Numbered from the stretch's first letter, positions 55,159 to 63,376 are shown. The stretch is DNA of 64,000 nucleotides from Collinsella sp. AF23-4AC (GCF_003462685.1 NZ_QRVE01000006.1:39570-103569), one strand, 5' to 3'. Translations and numbers: made by a program. Notes: generated from the letters alone by a model not told the origin.

Positions 55159-56253
55159 ATGGAGTACAGCAAGAACCCCTTTACCCCAACATTTGGAAGC
55201 GTCCCTCCCTTTCTAGCGGGTCGCGAGCATATCCTGTGTGACATCAACCGTGGCTTTATCAATGGCCCGGGAGATCCCAACCTGTCGACCATTTTTACTG
55301 GCGCAAGGGGAACGGGCAAGACGGCGCTTCTCTCGCTCCTTTCAGAAACGGCGCTTGAACACGACTGGATCGCAGCAAATGTCTCCGCCATGCCAGGCAT
55401 GCTCGAAGATATTATCGAGCGAACCAAAGAAGCCGCAGATAGCTACCTCTCACAGCCTCACGCACGCATAAACGGCGTTCAAATTGGTCCAGTGGGCATC
55501 GATTGGACATATGCTCAAGAGGCCCAGGGCAACTGGCGCACACGCATGAATGGCATCTTTAAGCAACTCGAAAAACATGACATCGGACTTCTCATCACCA
55601 TCGATGAAGTCACCGTCGATCTCGAAGAAATGCTTCAATTTGCCTCTGTTTACCAGCACTTTGTACGCGAAGGTAAAAAAGTTGCCCTACTCATGGCAGG
55701 ACTGCCCTACAAAGTATCGGCGCTGCTGCGCAACGATTCCGTCTCGTTCCTCAGACGCTCCCAGTATCATCAGCTGGGACGAATCACTGATGTTGAGATT
55801 GCAAATGCATTTCGTAAAACCATTGAAGCAGGAGGACGCTCAATCACGCCAGAAGCGCTCGAGGATGCCGTGAAGGCCGTCGACGGATTTCCCTACATGA
55901 TGCAGCTCGTCGGATATCGCACTTGGGATGTTTCGGAAAACTCGCCCCAAATCAGTACATCCGATGTCCGGCAGGGTTCTCTGCTTGCCCGTATGGAGCT
56001 GCGCGATCGTATTCTCGAAACGACCTATCGAGAGCTTTCTGACAAAGACATTGAGTTTTTGCTCGCGATGCTGCCCGATTCTGGCCCCAGCAAGGTCTCA
56101 GAAATTGCCAAGCGTATGGGCGTCGCCAGCAACTATGCAAGTCAATACAAACGCCGCCTCCTCGAGGACGGCGTTATCGGGGAACGTGGACGCGGCCTCG
56201 TCGGCTTCGACATCCCCGCGTTCAGGGAGTTCCTGAGCGAGAAGGCGTTTTAG
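55159..56253 (+). CDS. AAA ATPase with C-terminal winged helix (archaeal-type ATPase/Cdc6-like)
   Basis: A 364-aa protein. FLAGREHILCDINRGF (near 18) and Walker A FTGARGTGKTALL (near 48-60) open an ATP-binding domain. LLITIDEVTVDL (near 145) is Walker B. A sensor-like AGLPYKVSALL follows near 178. The C-terminal ~70 residues (PSKVSEIAKRMGVASNYASQYKRRLLEDGVIGERGRGLVGFDIPAFREFL) are a winged helix. Such orphan ATPases are common in Bifidobacterium and Coriobacteriia; their role is unknown. AAAGGAG precedes the ATG, directly after the tandem repeats, suggesting self-regulation. Confidence 0.82.
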   Translation: MEYSKNPFTPTFGSVPPFLAGREHILCDINRGFINGPGDPNLSTIFTGARGTGKTALLSLLSETALEHDWIAANVSAMPGMLEDIIERTKEAADSYLSQPHARINGVQIGPVGIDWTYAQEAQGNWRTRMNGIFKQLEKHDIGLLITIDEVTVDLEEMLQFASVYQHFVREGKKVALLMAGLPYKVSALLRNDSVSFLRRSQYHQLGRITDVEIANAFRKTIEAGGRSITPEALEDAVKAVDGFPYMMQLVGYRTWDVSENSPQISTSDVRQGSLLARMELRDRILETTYRELSDKDIEFLLAMLPDSGPSKVSEIAKRMGVASNYASQYKRRLLEDGVIGERGRGLVGFDIPAFREFLSEKAF

Positions 56254-56283
56254 CACACCGGAATTGTCCGCTGGAGCATCGTT

Positions 56284-56348
56284 GCATAGCAATCAGCAAT
56301 CCTCTTGGTAAGGGCAACAAGCATTTCCGCTTGTGCTGATTGCCATGC
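56284..56348. terminator. Long bidirectional hairpin between convergent genes
   Basis: GCAATCAGCA (56289-56298) pairs with TGCTGATTGC (56334-56343), extended by GCAT/ATGC; inner CAAGC/GCTTG adds a second stem. Confidence 0.65.
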
Positions 56349-56361
56349 GCCCCTCTTGTCC

Positions 56362-56892
56362 TTAGGCGAGCTTGCGGGCGAGCTCGCGCACCTCTTCCAA
56401 CTTGGGCGAGGAGGCCATGCTGTCGCGCTCGGTCATACCGCTGATGGTGATAATGCCTTGGTCCTCCCACTTGCAGTACGCGCAGGTTGCCTTGTACATG
56501 GCGATCGCCGCATCATAGACGCCCTCGCTGTGGCTATCGAGCAAAAGGGCCGTCTTGGTGAACGGGAAGCCCGTAGCACCGAAGGCGTACAGGCGGTCGA
56601 TGGCGGCCTTCTCCTGCGCAGTGATATCAAACCAGTAGATGGGCGAAGCGAAGACAACCATGTCGGCGTCTTTCAGCGACTCGATCACGCCGGCCATGTC
56701 GTCCTTCTGCACGCAGACGCCCTCATGGGCGAAGCAGTACTGGCATCCCAAGCAGCCGGCGATCTTCTTGCTGGCAACGCGGACGACCTCGACCGTATTG
56801 CCGCCCTCACGCGCGGTCTCGGCAAACGCCTCGACCATGGTATCGGTATTAGCGCCCTTACGCGGGCTGCCGCTCAATACAACGATTTTCAT
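56362..56892 (-). CDS. Flavodoxin-like NAD(P)H-dependent oxidoreductase
   Basis: A 176-aa FMN reductase fold protein. KIVVLSGSPRKGANTDTMVEAF (residues 2-23) is the FMN-binding start. CLGCQYCFAHEGVC (near 46-60) supplies the cysteine cluster of this subgroup, possibly a bound iron or disulfide. ASPIYWFDITAQEKAAIDRLY (near 82-102) is the second flavin loop. It is typical of iron-sulfur flavoprotein-like reductases. Start follows GAGAGGGAATCCT. Substrate unknown. Confidence 0.87.
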   Translation of the reverse strand: MKIVVLSGSPRKGANTDTMVEAFAETAREGGNTVEVVRVASKKIAGCLGCQYCFAHEGVCVQKDDMAGVIESLKDADMVVFASPIYWFDITAQEKAAIDRLYAFGATGFPFTKTALLLDSHSEGVYDAAIAMYKATCAYCKWEDQGIITISGMTERDSMASSPKLEEVRELARKLA

Positions 56893-57110
56893 AGGATTCC
56901 CTCTCCTTCATGCCGCAGACGCGCGGCACACATTTCGTTGTAACCAAAACAGATGGAGCTATTCAGTCGTCCGCAGACCACATCTCTCGTTCGTGTTCTC
57001 TAGACATAATCTCATTGCCTGATAACTCCTCGACCGTCTTGACTCTCTCTCCGAGAATTGAACAGCAAATCGTTGCTCGCAAAGTATCGCCTGTGGGAAA
57101 ATTAACTTGA

Positions 57111-57205
57111 GCTTTCTCCCTGCTCGCGTAAGCGTTCGCGTGAAAGAGCCTAGCCGCATCGGCCAGGCGCAATATAGATCCGCGGAAACCGGCCTACGAA
57201 CAAGG
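57111..57205 (+). other. Possible structured leader upstream of the LPATG protein gene
   Basis: The 320-bp gap before 57214 holds no gene. Its last 100 bp fold into a GCTTTC/GAAAGaGC stem containing a CGC-GTAA-GCG hairpin, then GCCTaGCCGcatCGGCcAGGC. No known riboswitch class was recognised. Confidence 0.35.
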
Positions 57206-57213
57206 AGCGCCTT

Positions 57214-58131
57214 ATGTATGGACAGCATGCACCACAAACCCAGAACGATCGAACCAGCTCGTTTATCCGCAGCGTCAAGCGTCATGTGGGCGTTAGAGCA
57301 GTCGCCTTCGGAGCGATTATTCTTGTGTCAGGGCAGCTCTTGCTACCCAATTCGGCACTAGCGGCCGAAACGCCCGAACCCGATGCTGCAACGCCCATCA
57401 CCCGCAGCGAAGCCAACACGGACGGCAACTTCACAGCTACCACCGTTGTCGACCATAACTATGACTTGGAGCTCCCTCCTGCCTTCATATTGGTCCAGAA
57501 TGAGGCGTTTGTATACGACTTCCCCGACAAACCCGAGGATTTCGGCTACGGGCTTAACGACACCATCCACCTCTTCAAGGTCGACACCGATACCAAAAGC
57601 CTTATAAAAACCGAGAACCCCAAAGAAGCCAGCGTCTCTATTACGCTGACCATGATCGACAATCACGTAAGAGCAACCGTAGTCTTTACAGGCGGCTACG
57701 CCGACGACCAAATCCCTTATAGACTAAACCTCGACAGCTCAACCCTCCTTGGCACACACGTTGACCGTGACTACGATAGCGGCCAGGGGATTATGCGCGA
57801 AACGCGGCACGACTACTACATCCGCTGCGTCTTCGACAGCGACGTGCAATTGATTGCAACCGACGTGACCGATTCCGAGCCCAGCCCTGACGTTAAACCG
57901 AACCCAGAGGTAAAACCCGAACCGGAAACCAAGCCCGAGCCCACACCGCAGCCCGAGGCAGAAAAGCCCGCGGCAAATCCCGTTTCCACCAAGGCAGTAG
58001 CGGCGGTTAAACCAGCCGGGACCACCCTACCCGCGACGGGCGACAACGGTGCGATGGCAGTCGCCCTGAGTGTTGCCGGTGGTGTAGTTGTAGCAGTTGG
58101 CATTTCCGCAACAAGGCGTCGCAACCGCTAG
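57214..58131 (+). CDS. LPATG cell-wall-anchored surface protein
   Basis: A 305-aa exported protein. The signal peptide (hydrophobic core near 30-47, cleavage around ALAAE, residue 51) is followed by a Streptococcal/Spy-like beta domain (about 70-215, TATTVVDHNYDLELPPAF..., SLIKTENPKEASVSITLTM). A proline-rich spacer (PNPEVKPEPETKPEPTPQPE) leads to LPATGD (near 273), a hydrophobic helix and RRRNR: a full sortase signal. AAGGAG precedes the ATG. No sortase lies in the window. Confidence 0.88.
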   Translation: MYGQHAPQTQNDRTSSFIRSVKRHVGVRAVAFGAIILVSGQLLLPNSALAAETPEPDAATPITRSEANTDGNFTATTVVDHNYDLELPPAFILVQNEAFVYDFPDKPEDFGYGLNDTIHLFKVDTDTKSLIKTENPKEASVSITLTMIDNHVRATVVFTGGYADDQIPYRLNLDSSTLLGTHVDRDYDSGQGIMRETRHDYYIRCVFDSDVQLIATDVTDSEPSPDVKPNPEVKPEPETKPEPTPQPEAEKPAANPVSTKAVAAVKPAGTTLPATGDNGAMAVALSVAGGVVVAVGISATRRRNR

Positions 58132-58343
58132 CCAGCATTTCGTACCTCGCAGACAAAGATCCATCCCCGCTCCGACGAACTGCACGAGCGGGTCGCTGGA
58201 GGGGACGTTCGGACCCGAGTCCGAGCACTTTGTCTACAGTTGCCTATACACCACCAACGTTCTGCGAAGGCGACGGCACCTCACGGGAGAACTGCCATCG
58301 TACTCGTCGCCGCGCTCCGCCCCCCCCCTAAGCGATGTGCCTG

Positions 58344-58670
58344 CTACGAAACAATTGTCTTGTAATAAGCGCCGAAGTCTGCCAGCGAGTCCATGATGGG
58401 CATCATCTGGCGGCCGAGCTCGGTAAGGCCATACTCAACGCGGGGAGGATTCTCGCCATAGTCATGGCGAAAGACCAGCCCATCATCCTCCATCTGCCGC
58501 AGGCTGTCGGTAAGCACCTTCTGAGAGATCCCCTCCAGGTTGCGGCGCAACTCGTTGAAACGCCAAGGGCGTACGCGTAAGTTACGAATAATGAGCAGTT
58601 TCCACTTGCCGCCAATGAGCGCTACCGCCGTTGCGACCGGACACTCCGGAAGCTCCTCTTTCGCCATCAT
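58344..58670 (-). CDS. HxlR family transcriptional regulator
   Basis: A 108-aa winged-helix regulator. CPVATAVALIGGKWKLLIIRNL (near 12-33) with the sensing-type Cys, RFNELRRNLEGISQKVLTDSLRQMEDDGLV (near 41-70) and YGLTELGRQM are the HxlR hallmark. AAGGAGG lies 11 nt before the ATG at 58670; MVKEV at 58694 is a poorer start. It is divergent from the cupin gene, which it may control. Confidence 0.88.
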   Translation of the reverse strand: MMAKEELPECPVATAVALIGGKWKLLIIRNLRVRPWRFNELRRNLEGISQKVLTDSLRQMEDDGLVFRHDYGENPPRVEYGLTELGRQMMPIMDSLADFGAYYKTIVS

Positions 58671-58722
58671 GGGAGACCCAACCTCCTTGACCATACCGGT
58701 TTCACAAAAAGGCACGCAGTTA

Positions 58723-58746
58723 CAAATATGTGCGTACTCGTATTTG
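58723..58746. promoter_or_regulatory. Candidate HxlR operator
   Basis: CAAATA / TATTTG inverted repeat with 12-bp spacer, in the HxlR-cupin divergent region (58671-58821), containing GTACTCGTA. Confidence 0.35.
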
Positions 58747-58821
58747 CATGCGCTTTCGCGTTGAATATATCTCACGCAGGAGATGCCTGCAAGGTAAATC
58801 AACCCCAAGAGAGGAACCATT

Positions 58822-59175
58822 ATGGCTAATTATGCAAAGACCCACATCGGCAATGAGAGCCGCGTTGAGCTGCACGAGGTGCTCGGGCTTACCGGGGCAG
58901 AGGTGAGTATCAACAGTCTTCCCGCCGGCGCTGGCGTTCCGTTCGTCCATGCACACAAGGAAAACGAGGAGATCTATGGCGTGCTCGAGGGCGCAGGCTC
59001 TGTCACGATCGACGGTGAGGATATCGAGCTTGCGGCCGGCGACTGGCTGCGCATTTCCCCCGCTGCGCATCGTCAGTTCCGCGCCGCGTCCGACTCGGGG
59101 ATCACATACGTCTGCATTCAGGTCAAGCAGGGATCCCTCGATGCCTTCACGGCCGACGACGCCATCATGTTCTAA
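58822..59175 (+). CDS. Cupin domain protein
   Basis: A 117-aa single cupin. Metal-binding motif 1 is VPFVHAHKENEEIYGVLEGAG (near 39-59: HxH and E) and motif 2 is LAAGDWLRISPAAHRQF (near 73-90). It probably binds a metal for a small isomerase or dioxygenase-type reaction, or just a ligand. GAGAGGAACC precedes the ATG. It overlaps the convergent TetR gene by 4 bp. Confidence 0.87.
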   Translation: MANYAKTHIGNESRVELHEVLGLTGAEVSINSLPAGAGVPFVHAHKENEEIYGVLEGAGSVTIDGEDIELAAGDWLRISPAAHRQFRAASDSGITYVCIQVKQGSLDAFTADDAIMF

Positions 59176-59729
59176 TTCGCGATTAATCTGCAAGGGGCCG
59201 ATACCGCCCGCATGCCCCCTTCGGAATAGGCGCTGAGCAACTCCTGGGCGTGGGCGAACTCGGGACCTCGCCTCCAACCGAGCAGGCGGTTGACCGCGAG
59301 ATTACCCTGGACGTTGTGGACGAAGAGCAGATAGGCGTCCTCGCGCGAAAGCCCGGTCTCCTCCATGATCGAGGGAACCATCTGCTCAGCGCCGCGCTTG
59401 ACGACGCGTTGCGCCACCCGGGCGTACGCGTCGTCATCCGAGTAGAGCAGATAATAGTCATCGTTTGCCGGCGGGCGCTGGCAGAGGGCCCCCGCCTCCG
59501 TTCCCTCAAGCGGCGGCGCCTCTGCCAGGGCCTCGTCGATAAGTGCGTCGAGCAGCGCGAACTTGTCCTCGTAGTGCAGATAAAACGTGCCGCGGTTGAT
59601 ATCGGCGCGGCGGCAGATATCCGCCACCGTCATCTTCGCGAAACCGACCTCGGCCAGCAGCGAAAAGAACGCTTCCCGTATGACCGAAAGCGTATAGCGT
59701 CGGCGACGATCAATCTTCCCCGATTCCAT
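59172..59729 (-). CDS. TetR family transcriptional regulator
   Basis: A 185-aa protein. The N-terminal HTH (VIREAFFSLLAEVGFAKMTVADICRRADINRGTFYLHYEDKFALLDAL, about 12-60) is classical TetR. The remaining helical domain binds an unknown ligand. GGAGGGG precedes the ATG at 59729. It is divergent from the sirtuin gene cluster with a 143-bp shared region, so is the obvious candidate regulator of that cluster. Confidence 0.9.
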   Translation of the reverse strand: MESGKIDRRRRYTLSVIREAFFSLLAEVGFAKMTVADICRRADINRGTFYLHYEDKFALLDALIDEALAEAPPLEGTEAGALCQRPPANDDYYLLYSDDDAYARVAQRVVKRGAEQMVPSIMEETGLSREDAYLLFVHNVQGNLAVNRLLGWRRGPEFAHAQELLSAYSEGGMRAVSAPCRLIAN

Positions 59730-59872
59730 TGCCCCTCCAATCGCAACGCTCGACAATGCCCAGCAATCGTTCGTTTATCGACGGCGCATCGAAGCTGTTC
59801 ATTGCTCTCGCATAAATCAACATGGATACTTTTTATCAACACCTGTTCATAATAGCTGAAAGAAGGCATCCA

Positions 59873-60838
59873 GTGACTCTATACGAGCAGCTCGTTGTCG
59901 AGCTCACCAACCGATCGTTTTCCCTTCAGACCGCCTACCGCAGCGGCGGCACGCCCTATGAGCTGAGTGACCGCGAGCCCGAGCCCTACGACCGGCAAAT
60001 CAAGGACTTCGCCCGCATGATCGAGGAAGCCGATTGCGTGCTGGTGGGCGGGGCCTCCGGGCTCTCCGCGGCGGGCGGCGGCGACTTCTACTACGAGGAC
60101 AACGCGACCTATCGCAGGCATTTCGGCAAATTCGCCGAGCGTTACGGTTTCAGGGGCGCGTTTGAGGGGTCGACCTACCGCTGGCCCACCGCCGAGGCAC
60201 GCTGGGGTTATCTTGCCACCTTCCTCGACACCACATTCAACGCTCCGCTGCGCCAGCCCTACAAGGACCTCGACGCTATTCTTGCCGAGAAGGATTTCTT
60301 CGTGCTCACCACCAACCAGGACACGCAGTTTGTGAAGCTCTACCCTTGGGAGAAGGTGGCGGAGATCCAAGGCGACCACCGCTTTTTCCAATGTTCCCGC
60401 TGCTGCACCGATGACGTATGGGATGCGACCGAGCCCGTCTCCCGCATGATCGAGGCCATGGGAGACGGTCTGGAGGTTCCGACAGAGCTCGTGCCGCGCT
60501 GCCCGCACTGCGGGGCAGAGGCGTTCCCCTGGGTTCGCGGCTACGGCAACTTCCTGCAGGGCGAGCTCTACGAGGAGCAGTACCGCAAGGTGTCCGACTG
60601 GCTCGACGCGCACGCGCGGCAGAGGATTCTCTTCCTCGAGCTGGGTGTGGGCCGCATGACGCCCGCATTTATCCAGGAGCCGTTATGGGCCCTCACGGCG
60701 CAGTTACCGCAGGCCAGTTACATCGCCGTGAACAACAAGACGCAGTTTCTACCCCGCGCAATCGAGGATCGGGGGCTCGCCGTTCGCGCCGATATCGCCG
60801 ACGTGCTCGCCGACGTGCGCAAGACGCTGGGGAGGTAG
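59873..60838 (+). CDS. M-class-like sirtuin (SirTM-like), gene 1 of 3
   Basis: A 321-aa Sir2-fold protein. NAD-binding segment CVLVGGASGLSAAGG (near 53-67), FVLTTNQDTQFVKLY (TTNxD, near 143), IQGDHRFFQCSRCC with zinc cysteines, RCPHCG (near 218) and LFLELGVGRMTPAFIQEPLW (near 258). This follows SirTM proteins, sirtuins that ADP-ribosylate a lipoylated GcvH-L in macrodomain-linked operons. GTG start with AGAAGG. No macrodomain, GcvH-L or LplA gene is adjacent in this window. Confidence 0.82.
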   Translation: MTLYEQLVVELTNRSFSLQTAYRSGGTPYELSDREPEPYDRQIKDFARMIEEADCVLVGGASGLSAAGGGDFYYEDNATYRRHFGKFAERYGFRGAFEGSTYRWPTAEARWGYLATFLDTTFNAPLRQPYKDLDAILAEKDFFVLTTNQDTQFVKLYPWEKVAEIQGDHRFFQCSRCCTDDVWDATEPVSRMIEAMGDGLEVPTELVPRCPHCGAEAFPWVRGYGNFLQGELYEEQYRKVSDWLDAHARQRILFLELGVGRMTPAFIQEPLWALTAQLPQASYIAVNNKTQFLPRAIEDRGLAVRADIADVLADVRKTLGR

Positions 60839-60841
60839 CGC

Positions 60842-61540
60842 ATGGAGACGGCGAAAGCAGTTCGCATAGGCACGGCGCTTTCCGAGGCGGATCTTGTCAT
60901 CATCGGCGCCAGCAACGGGCTCGACATGGCAGAGGGGCTCAACCTCTTCTGCGCCGATGCTCATTTCCGAGAGGTGTACGGGGACCTCGCCCAGGCAGAC
61001 GGCATCGGCTGCATACTGCAGGGGCTCGTCTCTCCGGATGCAAACGTGCGACGCCGATGGGTCGAGCGATTCCATCAAAAGGAGTATGTCGAGTATGAGC
61101 CCAGCCCGCTCATGAACGAGCTGCGGCATCTTACGGAGCACGCCGACACCTACGTGATCACGTGCAATATTGACGGGCATTTCGCACGTGCAGGGTTCAA
61201 CGAGAACCGCGTGCTCGAGACGGAGGGAAGCGCGCGCACGTCGATTGACGAGCAGCGTCTCGCCCATCCAGACGCCCTCGCCACAGCCCAGCTCGAGGGG
61301 CTCGAGTGCCTCGTGCGCACCCATCGCAACGGCAGGGTCGCCATCCTCGAACTTGGCGTGGGACTGCGCAACGGCATCATAAAGCGCATGCTCGCCCAGA
61401 TCGCGAACGCCTGCGAGCACGCCACCTACATCGTGTTCAACTACAGCCAGGCCATGGCGCCCGATACATCGTGCGAGACGATTCTCGTTGACGGCGATAT
61501 GGCCCCGGCTTTCGAGGAAATCGCTCGATGCTGCCACTAG
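60842..61540 (+). CDS. Sir2-related protein lacking zinc cysteines, gene 2 of 3
   Basis: A 232-aa paralogue of its neighbours. NAD loop is LVIIGASNGLDMAEGLNLF (near 19-37), TCNIDGHFARAGF is near 105 and VAILELGVGLRNGIIKRML near 168. The zinc module (QC..CC and CPxCG pairs, ~50 residues) is absent, replaced by TSIDEQRLAHPDALATAQLEG. The GAGxS of sirtuins is GASNG. It begins 4 bp after gene 1. It may be inactive as an NAD hydrolase or bind a modified substrate. Confidence 0.72.
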   Translation: METAKAVRIGTALSEADLVIIGASNGLDMAEGLNLFCADAHFREVYGDLAQADGIGCILQGLVSPDANVRRRWVERFHQKEYVEYEPSPLMNELRHLTEHADTYVITCNIDGHFARAGFNENRVLETEGSARTSIDEQRLAHPDALATAQLEGLECLVRTHRNGRVAILELGVGLRNGIIKRMLAQIANACEHATYIVFNYSQAMAPDTSCETILVDGDMAPAFEEIARCCH

Positions 61541-62379
61541 AAAGCAAAGCACACAGGCTTCGAAGTCTTATCGACGATGCCGACGCCATCATCGTCGGCA
61601 TCGGCTCGGGCATGTCGAGCGCCGCCGGGTTCAACCATTACAACCGCGCAGGCATGACGCGCGCCGGAATGGAGGACTGGCAGCAGGCCTTTGGCTTCAA
61701 GAGCCTTTTCGACGGCTTCTACCACCTCTACCCCAGCCTCGAGCAGCAATGGGCCTACTACGCGCGATACATCGACTTCATGCTGCGCGAGCCTGCCTCA
61801 CAGCCCTATCTCGACCTGCGGTCCCTCATCGGCCATAAGGACCACTTCATCCTGAGCACCAATGTGGACACCCAGGTCGAGAAGACGTTTCCCGCCGAGA
61901 GAATCTGCAACTATCAGGGAAGCTTCGCGCACCTTCAGTGCAAGCAGCCGTGCTGCGACGAGCTCTTCGACGCGAGCCCCTACGTCGAGCGCATGCTCGC
62001 GGGCATGGCGGGATTCGAGGTCCGCAGCGAGGACGTCCCCCGATGCCCGCACTGCGGCTGGCAGCTTGTGCCGTGGGTGCGCGACGACACGTTTCTGCAG
62101 GGTGCGGCATGGCGCGAGAGCCTCGGACGATATGAGCACTTCGTGCGCGAGCGCGGCGATGGCCGTGTGCTGCTGCTGGAGCTCGGCGGGGGCGAGATGA
62201 CCCCTGGCATCATCACGCTCCCGTTCTGGAGCATGGCCGCAAAGCTGCCGGGTGCGCACCTGCTGAGCGTAAACATCTCGGGCGACTCGGCCCCACTGCA
62301 GCTCGGGAGCAAGGCGGAGGCGATTCAGGCCGATTTGAGCACACTGCTCGCTGCGGCGCGGGCAGGAGACGGTGCTTAA
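61528..62379 (+). CDS. M-class-like sirtuin (SirTM-like), gene 3 of 3
   Basis: A 283-aa Sir2-fold protein, closest of the three to canonical SirTM. AIIVGIGSGMSSAAGFNHYN (near 20-39), FGFKSLFDGFYHLYPSLEQQWAYYARYI, FILSTNVDTQVEKTF (near 110), CKQPCC and RCPHCG zinc pairs, DDTFLQG and LLLELGGGEMTPGIITLPFW (near 215). Overlaps gene 2 by 13 bp, so all three are one transcript. The canonical macrodomain partner is missing. The stop codon overlaps the stop of a convergent cupin remnant. Confidence 0.85.
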   Translation: MLPLESKAHRLRSLIDDADAIIVGIGSGMSSAAGFNHYNRAGMTRAGMEDWQQAFGFKSLFDGFYHLYPSLEQQWAYYARYIDFMLREPASQPYLDLRSLIGHKDHFILSTNVDTQVEKTFPAERICNYQGSFAHLQCKQPCCDELFDASPYVERMLAGMAGFEVRSEDVPRCPHCGWQLVPWVRDDTFLQGAAWRESLGRYEHFVRERGDGRVLLLELGGGEMTPGIITLPFWSMAAKLPGAHLLSVNISGDSAPLQLGSKAEAIQADLSTLLAAARAGDGA

Positions 62380-62606
62380 GCCTTCTTGTTAGTCGCTTTG
62401 AGGTATTCCTCGTCGTCCACGGGCTCCAGCCACTCGTTGAAGGTCTCCTCGCCCGGAACCTCCAGCGCGAGATGGGAGAACCAGCCGTCGGGCGCGGCTC
62501 CGTGTCAATGCTTCACCCCCGGGGCGATGTTGACCACATCGCCCGGGCGCAGCTCCTGTGCCGGCTTTCCCCATTCCTGGTAAAACCCTCGACCAGTCAC
62601 AGCATG
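62376..62606 (-). pseudogene. Cupin gene remnant with in-frame TGA
   Basis: The minus strand reads GRGFYQEWGKPAQELRPGD, then VVNIAPGVKH-stop-HGAAPD, then GWFSHLALEVPGEETFNEW and LEPVDDEEYLKATNKKA to a stop. The pattern is the cupin of the carboxymuconolactone decarboxylase-linked type, where KHWHGA is expected, so a TGG has become TGA (62505-62507). No start codon or upstream half is found. It is clearly non-functional unless the TGA is read through. Confidence 0.72.
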
Positions 62607-62653
62607 CCGGCAGCGAGGTCAATGCGCATTCGTTCATGCTACAATCCAACCAC

Positions 62654-62741
62654 CAGAGATGAAAACACAGTCCCCGTCGGGTAGTCGTGGGCGTGCGGGA
62701 GTCCGCATCAGTAACCTGCCTCCTTGGTTGTCCCTTCTCTG
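62654..62741 (+). promoter_or_regulatory. Probable yjdF riboswitch
   Basis: CAGAGA (62654) pairs with TCTCTG (62736), closing an 88-nt region with a GTGCGG-gagt-CCGCAT hairpin (62693-62708), GGGTAG (62679) facing CTGCC (62716), and the context CCCGTCGGGTAGTCGTGGG. It lies 31 bp upstream of a yjdF-family gene, whose mRNAs carry the yjdF riboswitch (binds aza-aromatics). Assignment relies on gene context and fold. Confidence 0.7.
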
Positions 62742-62772
62742 CATGGTCATCTACATAAAGGAGGAACCAACC

Positions 62773-63192
62773 ATGCAGATCAGCGTGTCGTCCACCCTGA
62801 CCGTATATCACGACGGCCAATTCTGGGTCGGGCTGGCGGAGCACGTCGAGGACGGACGGTACGGCGTCGCCCGCATCGTCTTCGGCGCGGAGCCATCCGA
62901 TGAGGAGATTCTGAAATTCGTCGTCGGCAAATGGGAGAAGTTCTCGTTCTTCGATGGCAAACCGGCTGAGGCAAGCAAGCCCATAAAGAACCCCAAGCGA
63001 CGCGCTCGCGAGGCGGCGAAAACCCTCAAGCAGCCAGCGATGAGCACCAAGGCGCAGCAGGCGCTCGCGGCACAGAGGGAAGCGTTGAAGCAGGAGTCAG
63101 CTCATGCAAGAAGCCGACGCCGCGCGGAAGAGGCTGATGCGCGCTACGAGCAGAGAAAACTGAAGCGCAAACAGAAGCATCGCGCGCATTGA
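62773..63192 (+). CDS. yjdF: YjdF family protein (DUF2992)
   Basis: A 139-aa protein starting MQISVSSTLTVYHDGQFWVG, then LAEHVEDGRYGVARIVFGAEPSDEEI. It is the YjdF family start. The C-terminal half is very basic and helical (KNPKRRAREAAKTLKQPAMS.., RSRRRAEEADARYEQRKLKRK). Function is unknown; the B. subtilis homologue is under a riboswitch for aza-aromatic compounds and may protect against them. AAAGGAGGAACCAACC precedes the ATG. Its mRNA leader carries the probable riboswitch. Confidence 0.87.
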   Translation: MQISVSSTLTVYHDGQFWVGLAEHVEDGRYGVARIVFGAEPSDEEILKFVVGKWEKFSFFDGKPAEASKPIKNPKRRAREAAKTLKQPAMSTKAQQALAAQREALKQESAHARSRRRAEEADARYEQRKLKRKQKHRAH

Positions 63193-63353
63193 TCGCCATT
63201 TGCAGCAAGGCAAACCATATACAGCAGCGGCGTCAGCTCCACTTGGAGCCGACACCGCGTAGACGCTGATGGTGACGGCTATGCACCGGCACGGGCGCGC
63301 CACCGCACTTCACAGCTTGTTTCTCAAGTATTTGGGACGCACACGCGGCGTTC

Positions 63354-63376
63354 AAAAATGCGGAGCGACTCCGCAT
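63354..63376 (-). terminator. Rho-independent terminator of a decayed minus-strand gene
   Basis: ATGCGGAG-cga-CTCCGCAT (8-bp stem, 3-nt loop) followed on the minus strand by TTTTTG; a second hairpin GGCTC/GAGCC (63377-63392) precedes it. Confidence 0.65.

Noticed and set aside
59172..62379. Complete SirTM-macrodomain-GcvH-L operon
   Set aside because: Neither a macrodomain nor a lipoyl-carrier or ligase gene is present around the sirtuins.
62505..62507. TGA as a selenocysteine codon in the cupin remnant
   Set aside because: The position is expected to be tryptophan (KHWHGA), the gene lacks a start, and no hairpin of Sec type was seen after it.
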